Part shown: in pieces, positions 7,239 through 15,143 of the stretch | Layout of the letters: every line of letters starts with the position of its first letter | How positions within the stretch are numbered: position 1 is the stretch's first letter | Position numbers and translations under genes: made by a program | The notes under the pieces: model-generated | Database searches by the model: none | What the model saw: only the letters and a program-made list of their open reading frames with translations | What the model was told of the DNA's origin: nothing | Source of the DNA: Aurantibrevibacter sp041747755 | GTDB lineage: Bacteria; Bacteroidota; Bacteroidia; Flavobacteriales; Flavobacteriaceae | Reading direction: 5' to 3' | Assembly: GCA_041747755.1 (NCBI GenBank) | Contig: JBGTEN010000175.1 | Span: 1 to 26,310 of the forward strand | Length of the DNA: 26,310 bases

Positions 7239-7686
7239 TTTCGCTCATATTTAACATTCCGGCTAGGGTGCCTTTACAAACCAGCACGCCTTTTTGGTTA
7301 TACATTTTTACATCACATTTTAGTTTATGAAACCGGAAATAGACTTTTGATGAGATAACTTTTACTGTTTCATTAGGGTAAACAGGTTTAAGAAACTCCA
7401 TCTCCGAACTGCTTAGGGCTGCATTAATTTTTAATTCTTTACTTAAAGTATTACTTCTAATTAACAAATGTATTCCCAAGCAAATTAGACCTATTTGTGC
7501 ACAACATTCAGTAAGCAATACACCCGGAGTTATTGGATAACCTTTGAAATGACCTTGATAAAAACTCATTTCTTCTTTAAACATAAAGTAACCTTCTATA
7601 CCATTCTCATCTACATAATTTAACCCATCTACAAATAAGAAGGGCTCGGCAAATGGAAGTTTATCTAGAATATAATTGTAATTCAT
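7228..7686 (-). CDS. 3-hydroxyacyl-ACP dehydratase, FabZ/FabA-like hot-dog protein
   Basis: A 152-aa single hot-dog domain protein. The active-site His46 is in FYQGHFKGYPITPGV, and Glu60 in LLTECCAQIG lies 14 residues later, the same spacing as His and Glu in FabZ. It is expected to dehydrate 3-hydroxyacyl-ACP to the trans-2-enoyl-ACP during chain building on the cluster ACP. The paired cysteines ECCAQ replace the usual EAMAQ. There is no sign of the isomerase features typical of FabA, so FabZ-like is preferred. It overlaps the ketosynthase start by 11 bp (translational coupling likely) and lies 36 bp after the SDR. Confidence 0.88.
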   Translation of the reverse strand: MNYNYILDKLPFAEPFLFVDGLNYVDENGIEGYFMFKEEMSFYQGHFKGYPITPGVLLTECCAQIGLICLGIHLLIRSNTLSKELKINAALSSSEMEFLKPVYPNETVKVISSKVYFRFHKLKCDVKMYNQKGVLVCKGTLAGMLNMSENEQ

Positions 7687-7722
7687 TACTATAAAACTTA
7701 GGTATGGCTATTACTAATTTCT

Positions 7723-8565
7723 TTATCGCAGACTTTCGCCACCATCTACTTTAAGAATGGTTCCGGTAATCCATTTGGCCTCATCTAAACACAGTAAATA
7801 GACTGCATTCGCTACATCTTCAGGGGTAGTTAATCTTCCATTTGGATTACGCGCTAAGGCAATTCTTTTTAATGAATCACTCCCCGGAATCATAGCAAAG
7901 GAACGTGTTTCTGTAATCCCGGCCTGTATACAGTTCGCTTTGATTCCTAAAGGAGCAAATTCTAAAGCAATATTTCTCGTAATTGCCTCTAACACTACCT
8001 TGGCAGCAGATACTGCAGCATAATTAGCCATAGCTTTGGTATTTCCTTCACTGGTAAACGAGATAATTCTGGTATCTTCTCCAAAAAGATTGGCTGCTAC
8101 CAATTCCTTGACCCAATCATACAAGCTAATTCCCATAGCAGCTATGGTAATCGCAAAATCATTGTGATCCAGTTCCCTTTCATTGTTGGAATGCATTGGC
8201 TTAAGATTTCCTTTAGCAATACTGTGAACCAAAACTTTTATTTTTTGAGAAACTCCTACTAGTTTTACTAGTTCTGTTATTATTGCTGCTCTTTGTTGCG
8301 GATTAGTGGCGTCGGCATTGAAGCTTTTGAACTGGGTTCCATGGAGAATAATTTCCTGGAAGTCTTTTTCTATTTTATCCATATCCCCTTTACGATCACG
8401 ATGCACTAGGAGTATATTATATCCATTTTTTGCCAATTTCTTGGCCGTTGCAAGCCCAAGTCCGCCACTTGCACCTAATAAAATAGCCCAGTTTCCGGAA
8501 TTATTTTGTGTTTTAAGGGATTTGGTGTCACTGCTATTGCTCATACCTTTTATAGCCATATTCAT
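7723..8565 (-). CDS. SDR oxidoreductase, probably enoyl-ACP reductase of FabL-like type
   Basis: A 280-aa short-chain dehydrogenase/reductase. The cofactor loop is GASGGLGLA (31-39). The active site is Tyr182 and Lys189 in NYAAVSAAKVVLEA, that is Y-x6-K. Ketoacyl reductases (FabG) have Y-x3-K; Y-x6-K is diagnostic of enoyl-ACP reductases FabI and FabL. VLVHSIAKG (111-119) recalls the VHSIA motif of FabI, and the C-terminal part (EAITRNIALEFAPLGIKAN, GRLTTPEDVANAVYLL, VDGGESLR) resembles FabL. I therefore predict enoyl reduction, in which case 3-ketoacyl reduction must come from housekeeping FabG. It could instead be a ketoreductase with altered spacing. Alternative in-frame ATGs lie within its first eight codons. 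Confidence 0.78.
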   Translation of the reverse strand: MNMAIKGMSNSSDTKSLKTQNNSGNWAILLGASGGLGLATAKKLAKNGYNILLVHRDRKGDMDKIEKDFQEIILHGTQFKSFNADATNPQQRAAIITELVKLVGVSQKIKVLVHSIAKGNLKPMHSNNERELDHNDFAITIAAMGISLYDWVKELVAANLFGEDTRIISFTSEGNTKAMANYAAVSAAKVVLEAITRNIALEFAPLGIKANCIQAGITETRSFAMIPGSDSLKRIALARNPNGRLTTPEDVANAVYLLCLDEAKWITGTILKVDGGESLR

Positions 8566-8589
8566 TTATTCAAATATCTTAAGGGAAGT

Positions 8590-9645
8590 TTACCATTCTA
8601 TAAGTATTCTTTGGGCAGAAAAACCCGGACCAAAACTTAATAACAGTCCCTGCTCTCCAGATTCGATTGTCTTTTCTAAAAAACGCTCTAGAACATAAAG
8701 TACAGTAACACTGCTCATGTTGCCATACAATCGAAGAATTTCTCTTGTGTCATCAATATTTTTTCCCATTGCTCCAAAAAGCGTCTCTACAGTTTGCACT
8801 ATCTTTTTTCCACCAGGATGAAAAACTAAGTGATTCACTTTTTCAATAGAGCTGTTGTATTTTTTTAAAAAAGGATGCACAATACTTGAAAAATGATTTG
8901 AGATGGCCTCTGGAACTCCCGGGTCTAAAATCATTTGAAGTCCCTGATTGGTGAGATCAAATCCCATGAGGTGTGTTGTATGGGGGAAATGATACATACC
9001 TTCTCCAATAATCTTTGGTCCCTGCGCATTTTGCTCTGAAGACAACAGTACGCAAGCAGCCCCATCTCCAAAGATAGCGGCACTTACAATATTTGCCATA
9101 CTAAAGTCATTTAGCTGAAAAGTAGCCGTAGGACTTTCCACAGCAATTACCGCAGCCCTTTTTCCGGGATTAGCTTGCAAGAAATTCTTTGCATAAATTA
9201 ATCCGGAAATTCCGGCAGCACAGCCCATTTCTGTTATAGGAAGTCGAATAACATCGTTTCGAAGCCCTAGCTCATTGATTAAGTAGGCATCCAAAGAAGG
9301 TATCATAATGCCTGTACAGCTTACGGTTATAATATAATCCAGAGAGTCGGCTTCCCATTGACTCTTAAGTAGTGCCTTTTTTAATACACCCGCCCCCAAT
9401 TTTTTAACCTCACGAACATATATGTTGTTCTTCTCTTCAAAAGAGCTAGCCGTAAAAACTTCTTCTGGAGACATAATGCTATACCGTTTATCTACAGCGG
9501 CTCCCTCAAACATTTTAATAACTTTTCTTTTGAAACGTTCTTCCTGACCACTTAACCAAAGCTCAACATAAGGAATAATTTCTGATGTATTTTTCCAATA
9601 ATCCGGCAATTGTTTTGTAACGGTTATAATTTTTATGGAATTCAT
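8590..9645 (-). CDS. Type III polyketide synthase (chalcone/stilbene synthase family)
   Basis: A 351-aa homodimeric-type ketosynthase that iteratively condenses malonyl-CoA onto a starter without needing an ACP for extension. The full catalytic triad is present: Cys110 in TVSCTG, His276 in FHPGG, Asn309 in YGNMSS. The IFGDGAA segment keeps the gatekeeper Phe, and the C-terminal LSFGPGF matches the family's GFGPG loop. The length is normal. Its neighbours supply a complete acyl-ACP building set, so the most likely starter is a fatty acyl chain, giving alkylresorcinol- or alkylpyrone-type products. It overlaps the methyltransferase gene by 4 bp (ATGA) and lies 24 bp before the SDR. The product is inferred, not visible. 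Confidence 0.95.
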   Translation of the reverse strand: MNSIKIITVTKQLPDYWKNTSEIIPYVELWLSGQEERFKRKVIKMFEGAAVDKRYSIMSPEEVFTASSFEEKNNIYVREVKKLGAGVLKKALLKSQWEADSLDYIITVSCTGIMIPSLDAYLINELGLRNDVIRLPITEMGCAAGISGLIYAKNFLQANPGKRAAVIAVESPTATFQLNDFSMANIVSAAIFGDGAACVLLSSEQNAQGPKIIGEGMYHFPHTTHLMGFDLTNQGLQMILDPGVPEAISNHFSSIVHPFLKKYNSSIEKVNHLVFHPGGKKIVQTVETLFGAMGKNIDDTREILRLYGNMSSVTVLYVLERFLEKTIESGEQGLLLSFGPGFSAQRILIEW

Positions 9646-10370
9646 CTAACTATTGCTTTACCATTCATAATCCACAAAAACCGAAAAGCCCATCTCCACC
9701 GTATGTCGTGTTTTAGATTAGGGATATTCATAGCATATTTTAAAAGTTCCTGTTTTTTAAACCCTCTTTTGATAGAGATTAAGCCATCATATTTGGCCAT
9801 AGGAGTACGTATAAAAATAATACTAAATAATTGAAAAAGATAGTATGCCAGGCTACTTCTATGTAAATCATTAATGATTACTCCGATTCTGGTAATTTGA
9901 GTAAAAGTTTTTAAAAAAACCGGAATTTCATCTTCCGAGAAATGATGCATGGTCAATGTACACAACAAAATATCATAGCTTAAATCAGTCTCCGGTACAG
10001 TCAAAATATCTTTTTCAAAAAAAACAATCTCTGAAAATTTACTCGACTTTTCTCTAGCTATCTGAATGCTCTGTGGGTTAATATCAAAGCCAGAAAATAG
10101 TACCCTGAAATTCATGTCTCGGCACATTTGGGCCAGTTCCCTAAGCATGCTCCCATCCCCGCAACCCATATCAACAATGGTATATTGGTTTTGCGGATTT
10201 TTAATCAATAATTCAACCAGTGCATTTTTGGTAATTTTTGAACCCCCCAATAAGGTGTTTACCCTGTGAATATCTTTTAAAACAAGTTCAAGTTCAGGAT
10301 TGGACAAACTGCAATTGTCCAGAAGTTCTTTTTCCTTGCTGCGAACACTTAGATTTACAAATTTTTTCAA
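9642..10370 (-). CDS. Class I SAM-dependent methyltransferase (UbiE-like)
   Basis: A 242-aa Rossmann-fold methyltransferase. SAM-binding motif I is VDMGCGDGS (66-74), followed by the acidic FSGFDINPQSIQIA (motif II region) and the post-motif LLCTLTMHHFSEDE. The C-terminal third is hydrophobic and basic (YLFQLFSIIF, RWRWAFRFLW), suggesting membrane association or a lipophilic acceptor. Coupled by ATGA to the type III PKS, it most likely O- or C-methylates the polyketide, as SrsB does in the Streptomyces phenolic-lipid pathway. The start appears to be TTG at 10370: no ATG or GTG exists between the upstream region and motif I, where the first Met is too late. The 149-bp gap upstream contains a short ACTAC tandem run (10463-10476). 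Confidence 0.88.
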   Translation of the reverse strand: MKKFVNLSVRSKEKELLDNCSLSNPELELVLKDIHRVNTLLGGSKITKNALVELLIKNPQNQYTIVDMGCGDGSMLRELAQMCRDMNFRVLFSGFDINPQSIQIAREKSSKFSEIVFFEKDILTVPETDLSYDILLCTLTMHHFSEDEIPVFLKTFTQITRIGVIINDLHRSSLAYYLFQLFSIIFIRTPMAKYDGLISIKRGFKKQELLKYAMNIPNLKHDIRWRWAFRFLWIMNGKAIVR

Positions 10371-10519
10371 TGCTGAATATTTATTATTTTGACCCTAGAT
10401 ACTCGGGACAAATTACAAGTCTTTTAAGTGTTCCTACTTCTTAGTCTTCATCAATCCAATGCACTACACTACACTAATTCTCATCATCGGTTGGCTTAAT
10501 ATGTACTTTAATGATTGTA

Positions 10520-11644
10520 TCACAAAATAGAAGTTCCATGGGTCTTTTTAATTATAGAACGTACTAATACCGGCGATTTGGCCAAAAGTGTCATTGTGCT
10601 GTTAGATAAATTTTCATTAATTAATACCCTCTGTAATTGTCTACCCATCCACAACCGTTGCTTAAAAGCTTCATTCCATTGTCTGGTATATTCTTTTTCT
10701 AAAGCAGTTCTTGTCACCTGCTTATTTTTAAAATGACTAATAAGTAAATCTGCTGCAATTTTGGCGCTATGAATAGCCATGGCCATTCCGTTACCACAAA
10801 GGGGATGTATTAACCCCGCTGTATCCCCACACATTAGCATATGGTTTTCAACGGCCTGCTTTTGATGAAAGGAAATTTGAGCTATACTCATTGGTTCCTT
10901 AAACAGCGGTATTGCATTTTCTAAAAATGTTTTTAAAAAGGGATTTTGTGCAACTACATTTGCGTTAAAACGTTCAATATCTTTTTCTTGTCTAAAACTT
11001 TTGTACGAAACTAAATAACAAAAGTTTACCGCTCCGGTCTCTATTACGGATAAACCGGCGTAACCACCCCTAAAATTGTGAAGTGCCACCGTATCCCTGG
11101 GAAAGGTGTCTAGCTTGTAATGTGCTTTTACGGCTAACCAGGGGGATTTTTTATGTATAAAATCGCGTTGTAAAGATTTATCTAATACAGCACGTTTTCC
11201 ATAAGTTCCCAGAACAAAAAGAGCCTTAAATGTTTTTTCGGATGCCGTAGTAATCTCAAAATAAGTATCATTATAAACCACGGTTGTTACGCTTTCAAAA
11301 ATAAAAGATACACCAACGCTAAGTGCTTTTTGGTAAAGCAAATGATCAAAGGCGTATCTACTTAATCCTATACCCCCCATGGGAAGTCCTATTTTCATAG
11401 ACTTTCCTTTTTTAGTTGATAGTTGTAACGTATTAATCGAGACTGTATTGGTAAGGTTTATGGAGACCCCTAAATAATCCAAATAAGGAAGAACTTCATT
11501 GGAAACATATTCCCCGCAGACTTTGTGATGGGGATATAGATTCTTTTCGAATACAAGAACTTTTAGGTTTTGTTTGGCCAACTGAATACATGCCGTGAGT
11601 CCAGCTAGTCCACCACCAATAATAATAGTATCGTAAATCTTCAC
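10520..11644 (-). CDS. FAD-dependent oxidoreductase, geranylgeranyl-reductase-like
   Basis: A 374-aa flavoprotein. The N-terminal dinucleotide-binding motif IIIGGGLAGLTA (GxGxxG at 10-15) leads to an EK acidic strand end. HKVCGEYVSNEVLPYLDYLG (40-59) is the signature of the geranylgeranyl reductase/PHBH-like branch. The second FAD motif MCGDTAGLIHPLCGNGMAMAI has Gly273-Asp274. Such enzymes either hydroxylate aromatics or reduce isoprenoid/alkyl double bonds, so oxidation of the polyketide to a quinone or reduction of its chain are both possible. The start is GTG at 11644, since the glycine motif needs this N-terminus. A hairpin (11639-11654) covers the start codon. It is the first gene of the cluster, just downstream of the ompA-like gene's terminator. 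Confidence 0.9.
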   Translation of the reverse strand: MKIYDTIIIGGGLAGLTACIQLAKQNLKVLVFEKNLYPHHKVCGEYVSNEVLPYLDYLGVSINLTNTVSINTLQLSTKKGKSMKIGLPMGGIGLSRYAFDHLLYQKALSVGVSFIFESVTTVVYNDTYFEITTASEKTFKALFVLGTYGKRAVLDKSLQRDFIHKKSPWLAVKAHYKLDTFPRDTVALHNFRGGYAGLSVIETGAVNFCYLVSYKSFRQEKDIERFNANVVAQNPFLKTFLENAIPLFKEPMSIAQISFHQKQAVENHMLMCGDTAGLIHPLCGNGMAMAIHSAKIAADLLISHFKNKQVTRTALEKEYTRQWNEAFKQRLWMGRQLQRVLINENLSNSTMTLLAKSPVLVRSIIKKTHGTSIL

Positions 11645-11654
11645 CTAAGTGAAG
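11639..11654. repeat. Inverted repeat over the GTG start of the FAD oxidoreductase
   Basis: CTTCAC (11639-11644) and GTGAAG (11649-11654) are perfect inverted arms around a CTAA loop. The arm on the coding side contains the GTG start codon, so an mRNA hairpin there could hide the initiation site. At 6 bp it may be chance. Confidence 0.35.
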
Positions 11655-11670
11655 GTACGTAATTCAAAAC

Positions 11671-11700
11671 AAAAACCTTGACGATTACGCCAAGGTTTTT
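11671..11700 (-). terminator. Rho-independent terminator of the ompA-like gene
   Basis: AAAAACCTTG (11671-11680) and CAAGGTTTTT (11691-11700) form a 10-bp stem with a 10-base inner segment that can add a CG/CG pair. Read on the minus strand it lies about 30 bases beyond the OmpA-family stop codon and ends in a T-rich tail (TTTTTGTTTT). It separates the lipoprotein pair from the polyketide cluster. Confidence 0.8.
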
Positions 11701-11732
11701 AACTCGTTCCATAAGTTTTAAGCTAAATCGAA

Positions 11733-12434
11733 TTAATTTGTTCCTGCTTCTTTTTTGGCATCTTCTACCATTTGATCATTTGGAACAATAGCTACGTTTA
11801 CCCTTCTGTTTTTAGAGCGACCTTCGGCGGTACTATTATCATGCATAGGTTGAGTTTCACCAAACCAGTTTGTGGTAAATCGTGAACTTGCCAGACCTTT
11901 TTGCCCTGTAAAATAATTAGTTACCGACTGAGCTCTTTGTTTGGATAGCGTCATATTATAATCATCCGGACCAGTGCTGTCTGTATGGCCAACAACTAAA
12001 ACATTAGTGTCCGAATACTCCGTTAAAATTCCTGCCAGTTTATCTAAAGTTGCTTGAGAGGCTGCATTGATATTGGATTTATTGGTATCAAAATAAACAC
12101 CACTTTTCTCATCAAAAGTAATTACAATACCATCATCCAAACGTTCAACTTGCGCTCCGGGAATCTCTTCTTCAATGCGCTCGGCCTGACGGTCCATTTT
12201 TCTTCCAATTAACACACCTGCACCACCACCAACAACACCGCCAATAACAGCGCCTAACTCCCCATTACCACCTTTACCTACATTGTTGCCAATAATTGCA
12301 CCTAATATTGCACCTCCTCCGGCACCAATTACACCACCTTTTTGGGCATTATTTGCGTTTTGAATGGCATCACAACCAACCATTAAGGTAACTGCAAAAA
12401 CCAGTGCCACGTATTTTTGAACTGTATTTTTCAT
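11733..12434 (-). CDS. OmpA-family lipoprotein with glycine-zipper segment
   Basis: A 233-aa lipoprotein: signal peptide with lipobox LMVGC (Cys21), then a glycine-zipper stretch (about 33-77, GGVIGAGGGAILGAIIGN and a second repeat) as in YmgG/Rickettsia 17-kDa antigens, then an OmpA-like peptidoglycan-binding domain. The latter shows GVYFDTNKSNI, VVGHTDSTGPDDYNMTLS (149-166), RAQSVTNYF and the closing SKNRRVNVAI, whose Asp and Arg bind diaminopimelate. The protein likely ties the outer membrane to the cell wall. It follows the lipocalin-like gene by 7 bp on the same strand, so the two form an operon, closed by a good terminator. Confidence 0.95.
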   Translation of the reverse strand: MKNTVQKYVALVFAVTLMVGCDAIQNANNAQKGGVIGAGGGAILGAIIGNNVGKGGNGELGAVIGGVVGGGAGVLIGRKMDRQAERIEEEIPGAQVERLDDGIVITFDEKSGVYFDTNKSNINAASQATLDKLAGILTEYSDTNVLVVGHTDSTGPDDYNMTLSKQRAQSVTNYFTGQKGLASSRFTTNWFGETQPMHDNSTAEGRSKNRRVNVAIVPNDQMVEDAKKEAGTN

Positions 12435-12441
12435 AAAATTT

Positions 12442-12927
12442 TTATTTTTTTGAGAATTGATAAACTATGGTGATGGGCTCTCCATCAACAGAAACATTTG
12501 ATTTTAAAGTCATGGATTGTTCTGAAAGAGAGGCAATATCCAAACGATATCCAAGACCTCCTGATATGTCTTTCAATTTCTCATCGATAAACTTAAATTG
12601 CAGTTGATTGGTTTGTCCGGCACGTTCAATGACCGACCATCTAATAAAACGATCCCCACCTCTACAATCGTTTGAAGGCTTCAGAGTATATCTTGCAGTA
12701 CTGTTATTGTCACGGAAAAACCAATCACTCCCTTGAAAGCATGTGTCATCCGCATCGTTAAAAATAACCGACTTAAATTTTCCGGTATTGTTTTCGTAAG
12801 AAATGTTATTCAGAAGCCATGTGCCACTTAATAGATTTCTATCTTGTCGGGCACCTTTGGAAATAGAGCAGGAAGTAACAAGAAACGTTGTGCAAACAAG
12901 CACAAGAAATAATTTTTGTAAATGCAT
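12442..12927 (-). CDS. Lipocalin-like lipoprotein
   Basis: A 161-aa protein from the first ATG (12927); an upstream in-frame TTG (12972) would add 15 residues before the signal peptide and is rejected. The lipobox is LVTSC (Cys20). The mature domain has the lipocalin-like opening LLSGTWLLNNISYE (GxW motif), then repeated beta-prone segments (DWFFRDNNSTARYTL, RFIRWSVIE, LQFKFIDEK, YRLDIASLS, MTLKSN) and a closing ITIVYQFSK. Conserved cysteines in DTCFQGSDW and SNDCRGG could make a disulfide. Such Bacteroidota lipocalins often sit next to OmpA-domain lipoproteins, as here (7-bp gap). Ligand unknown. Confidence 0.82.
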   Translation of the reverse strand: MHLQKLFLVLVCTTFLVTSCSISKGARQDRNLLSGTWLLNNISYENNTGKFKSVIFNDADDTCFQGSDWFFRDNNSTARYTLKPSNDCRGGDRFIRWSVIERAGQTNQLQFKFIDEKLKDISGGLGYRLDIASLSEQSMTLKSNVSVDGEPITIVYQFSKK

Positions 12928-13046
12928 AGTGTTTAAGTTTAGTTTAAATCTTAGTACATACGTTTTAATCAAGCAAATAGTATTTTTAAAATTGTTAAGA
13001 ATTTGTTAATACCGATAACTGTACTATCTTAAAAGTAAGAAAAATA

Positions 13047-15023
13047 TTAGTAATCTAAGAGCTTTAAAAGCTCAATTTTGAATCTTTTTTTAGGCAAGTA
13101 ATTGTTTTCCAAATTTTTAGCAAAAGGTATTGGTGTTTCTAAACTGGCAACCCGTTTTACAGGAGCATCAAGATGGTTGAAGCAGTGTTCCATCACCAAA
13201 GCTGAAATATCACTCGCAATACCTCCAAAAAGACTGTCCTCTTGAAGAATGATAAGTTTACCGGTCTTTTTTACTGACTTAAAAATGCACTCTGTGTCCA
13301 AAGGTTGCAGGGTTCTCAAATCCAGTAAATCGGCACTAATCTCCGGATGTTCTGTAAGCGTTTCTAATGCCCAATGAACTCCGGCTCCATAAGTCACTAT
13401 GGTAATATCAGTCCCTTCCTGTATAAGACTGGCCTGGCCAAAGGATATTGTGTAGTAATCCGTTGGAACCTGCTGGTAAATACTTCTGTACAAAGCTTTG
13501 TGTTCAAAAAAAAGTACAGGATTAGGGTCATTTATAGCAGTAGCTAACAATCCTTTTGCATCGAACGGAAAAGCGGGATAAACTACCTTTAGGCCGGGAG
13601 TCTTCGTAAACCATGCCTCATTGGTTTGAGAATGAAAAGGCCCTGCTCCTACTCCTGCCCCACAGGGCATACGGATAACGACATCAGCCTTCTCATTCCA
13701 ACGATAATGTGTTTTTGCCAAATAATTTACAATCGGGTTAAAACCGGTACTTACAAAATCTGCAAATTGCATTTCCACCATGGCTTTCATCCCGTTTATT
13801 GATAAACCCATGGCGGTTGAAACCACAGCTGATTCACAAATGGGGGTATTCCGTACTCTTTCATTCCCAAACGCAGCAACGAATCCATCTGTAATTTTAA
13901 AAACTCCACCATATTCGGCAATGTCCTGACCCATTAAAACAAGATTCGGATGCTTTTCCATGGATTGCTTAAGTCCATGAGAAATGGCATCTACAAAGCG
14001 AATATTTTCAGTTGTAGTACCTGGTTTAATATCCTGATAGACATATGTCTTGTAAACTTCATTTAACTCAACAGTTTCATTAAAATCTACCTCTGGCTCA
14101 TTGTAAGCAATTTGAAGATTATCATCAATTTCTTTTTGAAGATCGTGTTTAATAGTCACTACAAGACCTGCATGCAATACACCTTGCGCAGTTAAATACT
14201 TTTCAAAATTGGTGATAGGATCCTTTTCAGCCCATGAGTTTAGAAGCTCTTGGGGTACATATTTGGTACCACTTGCTTCTTCATGTCCTCGCATTCTAAA
14301 GGTTATAAATTCTAATAAAATCGGCCTTGGATTAGTGCGTACACTTTCACAAAGCGCATTGAGTTTGGTGTACACTTCCAAGATATTATTTCCGTCTATG
14401 ATATGGGATTCCATCCCATATCCAATACCTTTATCTGCCAAGGATTTGCATTTGTATTGCTCGTTTGTTGGGGTAGACAAGCCATAGCCATTATTTTCAA
14501 TGCAAAATAATACAGGCAAATTCCATACAGCAGCAATATTTAAGGCTTCATGAAAATCGCCTTCGCTGGTTCCGCCTTCTCCTGTAAATACAGCGGTAAC
14601 ATGTTTTCTTCCATTAAGCACGTCGGCTAGGGCGATACCATTTGCAACACCTAACTGTGGTCCCAAATGAGATATCATCCCTATAATTTTATAGTCTTGT
14701 GTTCCAAAATGAAAGCTGCGTTCACGGCCTTTGCTAAAACCGCTTAACTTTCCCTGCCATTGCGCAAACAATCTATGTAAGGGAATATTCCGATTAGTAA
14801 AAACCCCTAAATTACGATGCATGGGGAGGACATACTCTTCCTGAAGTAGTGCAGCAGTCACCCCTATAGAAATAGCTTCCTGACCTATGCCACTGAACCA
14901 TTTGGAGATCTTGCCTTGTCGCAATAAAATCAGCATTTTTTCTTCTATCAACCTTGGCTTTAACATGGCTTTGTAAAGCTTAAGTTGCATTTCACTGGGT
15001 ACGCTAAATCCTGTATACTCCAT
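13047..15023 (-). CDS. Fused E1 alpha/beta of a branched-chain 2-oxo acid dehydrogenase-type complex
   Basis: A 658-aa thiamine-diphosphate enzyme joining the alpha and beta E1 subunits in one chain. The alpha half (about 1-320) has the ThDP/Mg motif FTGEGGTSEGDFHEA...IENNGYG (GEG at 148-150, ENN at 176-178) and the RMRGHEEASGT loop. The beta half (about 340-658) has DIAEYGGVFKITDGF, TPICESAVVSTAMGLS, MEMQFADF-like and VVYPAFPFDAKGLL segments. The fusion is common in Bacteroidota and is usually assigned to branched-chain oxo-acid oxidation, which provides isobutyryl- and isovaleryl-type CoA primers for iso-fatty acids. E2 and E3 are not in the window. It is divergent from the dioxygenase gene. 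Confidence 0.93.
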   Translation of the reverse strand: MEYTGFSVPSEMQLKLYKAMLKPRLIEEKMLILLRQGKISKWFSGIGQEAISIGVTAALLQEEYVLPMHRNLGVFTNRNIPLHRLFAQWQGKLSGFSKGRERSFHFGTQDYKIIGMISHLGPQLGVANGIALADVLNGRKHVTAVFTGEGGTSEGDFHEALNIAAVWNLPVLFCIENNGYGLSTPTNEQYKCKSLADKGIGYGMESHIIDGNNILEVYTKLNALCESVRTNPRPILLEFITFRMRGHEEASGTKYVPQELLNSWAEKDPITNFEKYLTAQGVLHAGLVVTIKHDLQKEIDDNLQIAYNEPEVDFNETVELNEVYKTYVYQDIKPGTTTENIRFVDAISHGLKQSMEKHPNLVLMGQDIAEYGGVFKITDGFVAAFGNERVRNTPICESAVVSTAMGLSINGMKAMVEMQFADFVSTGFNPIVNYLAKTHYRWNEKADVVIRMPCGAGVGAGPFHSQTNEAWFTKTPGLKVVYPAFPFDAKGLLATAINDPNPVLFFEHKALYRSIYQQVPTDYYTISFGQASLIQEGTDITIVTYGAGVHWALETLTEHPEISADLLDLRTLQPLDTECIFKSVKKTGKLIILQEDSLFGGIASDISALVMEHCFNHLDAPVKRVASLETPIPFAKNLENNYLPKKRFKIELLKLLDY

Positions 15024-15092
15024 AAAGGCCTTTATTTGGTAAAGTGGGGTAAAATTAGGAAAAAGTATTCACTCTAATCCATGACAATCTCA

Positions 15093-15124
15093 TTGGTATA
15101 GCTAATTTATTTTAACTAATTTTG
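15093..15124 (+). promoter_or_regulatory. Bacteroidota-type promoter of the 2OG-Fe(II) dioxygenase gene
   Basis: An exact -7 box TAATTTTG (15117-15124) is preceded by TTG (15093-15095) at 21-base spacing. Transcription would start near 15131, about 13 bases before the ATG. Confidence 0.55.
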
Positions 15125-15143
15125 AAGCTTAAAAGATACACTC

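Larger units (their letters stand above)
5688..11644 (-). other. Type III PKS cluster with a dedicated type II fatty-acid module
   Basis: Seven consecutive minus-strand genes encode FAD oxidoreductase, methyltransferase, type III PKS, enoyl-reductase-like SDR, dehydratase, ketosynthase and ACP. From the methyltransferase on, spacings are -4, 24, 36, -11 and 15 bp, which implies one operon; the oxidoreductase lies 149 bp upstream of it. The composition echoes two characterised phenolic-lipid systems: Streptomyces srsABC (type III PKS, methyltransferase, flavoprotein) and Azotobacter ars (fatty acid synthase genes beside type III PKS genes). Here the FAS part is a discrete type II set. Inferred product: an alkyl- or alkenyl-resorcinol, pyrone or quinone lipid. 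Confidence 0.75.

Noticed and set aside
5688..11644. Reading the cluster as a flexirubin or aryl polyene locus
   Set aside because: There is no ammonia-lyase, no dialkylresorcinol-forming DarA/DarB pair and no aryl-polyene chain-length factor; a type III PKS replaces them.
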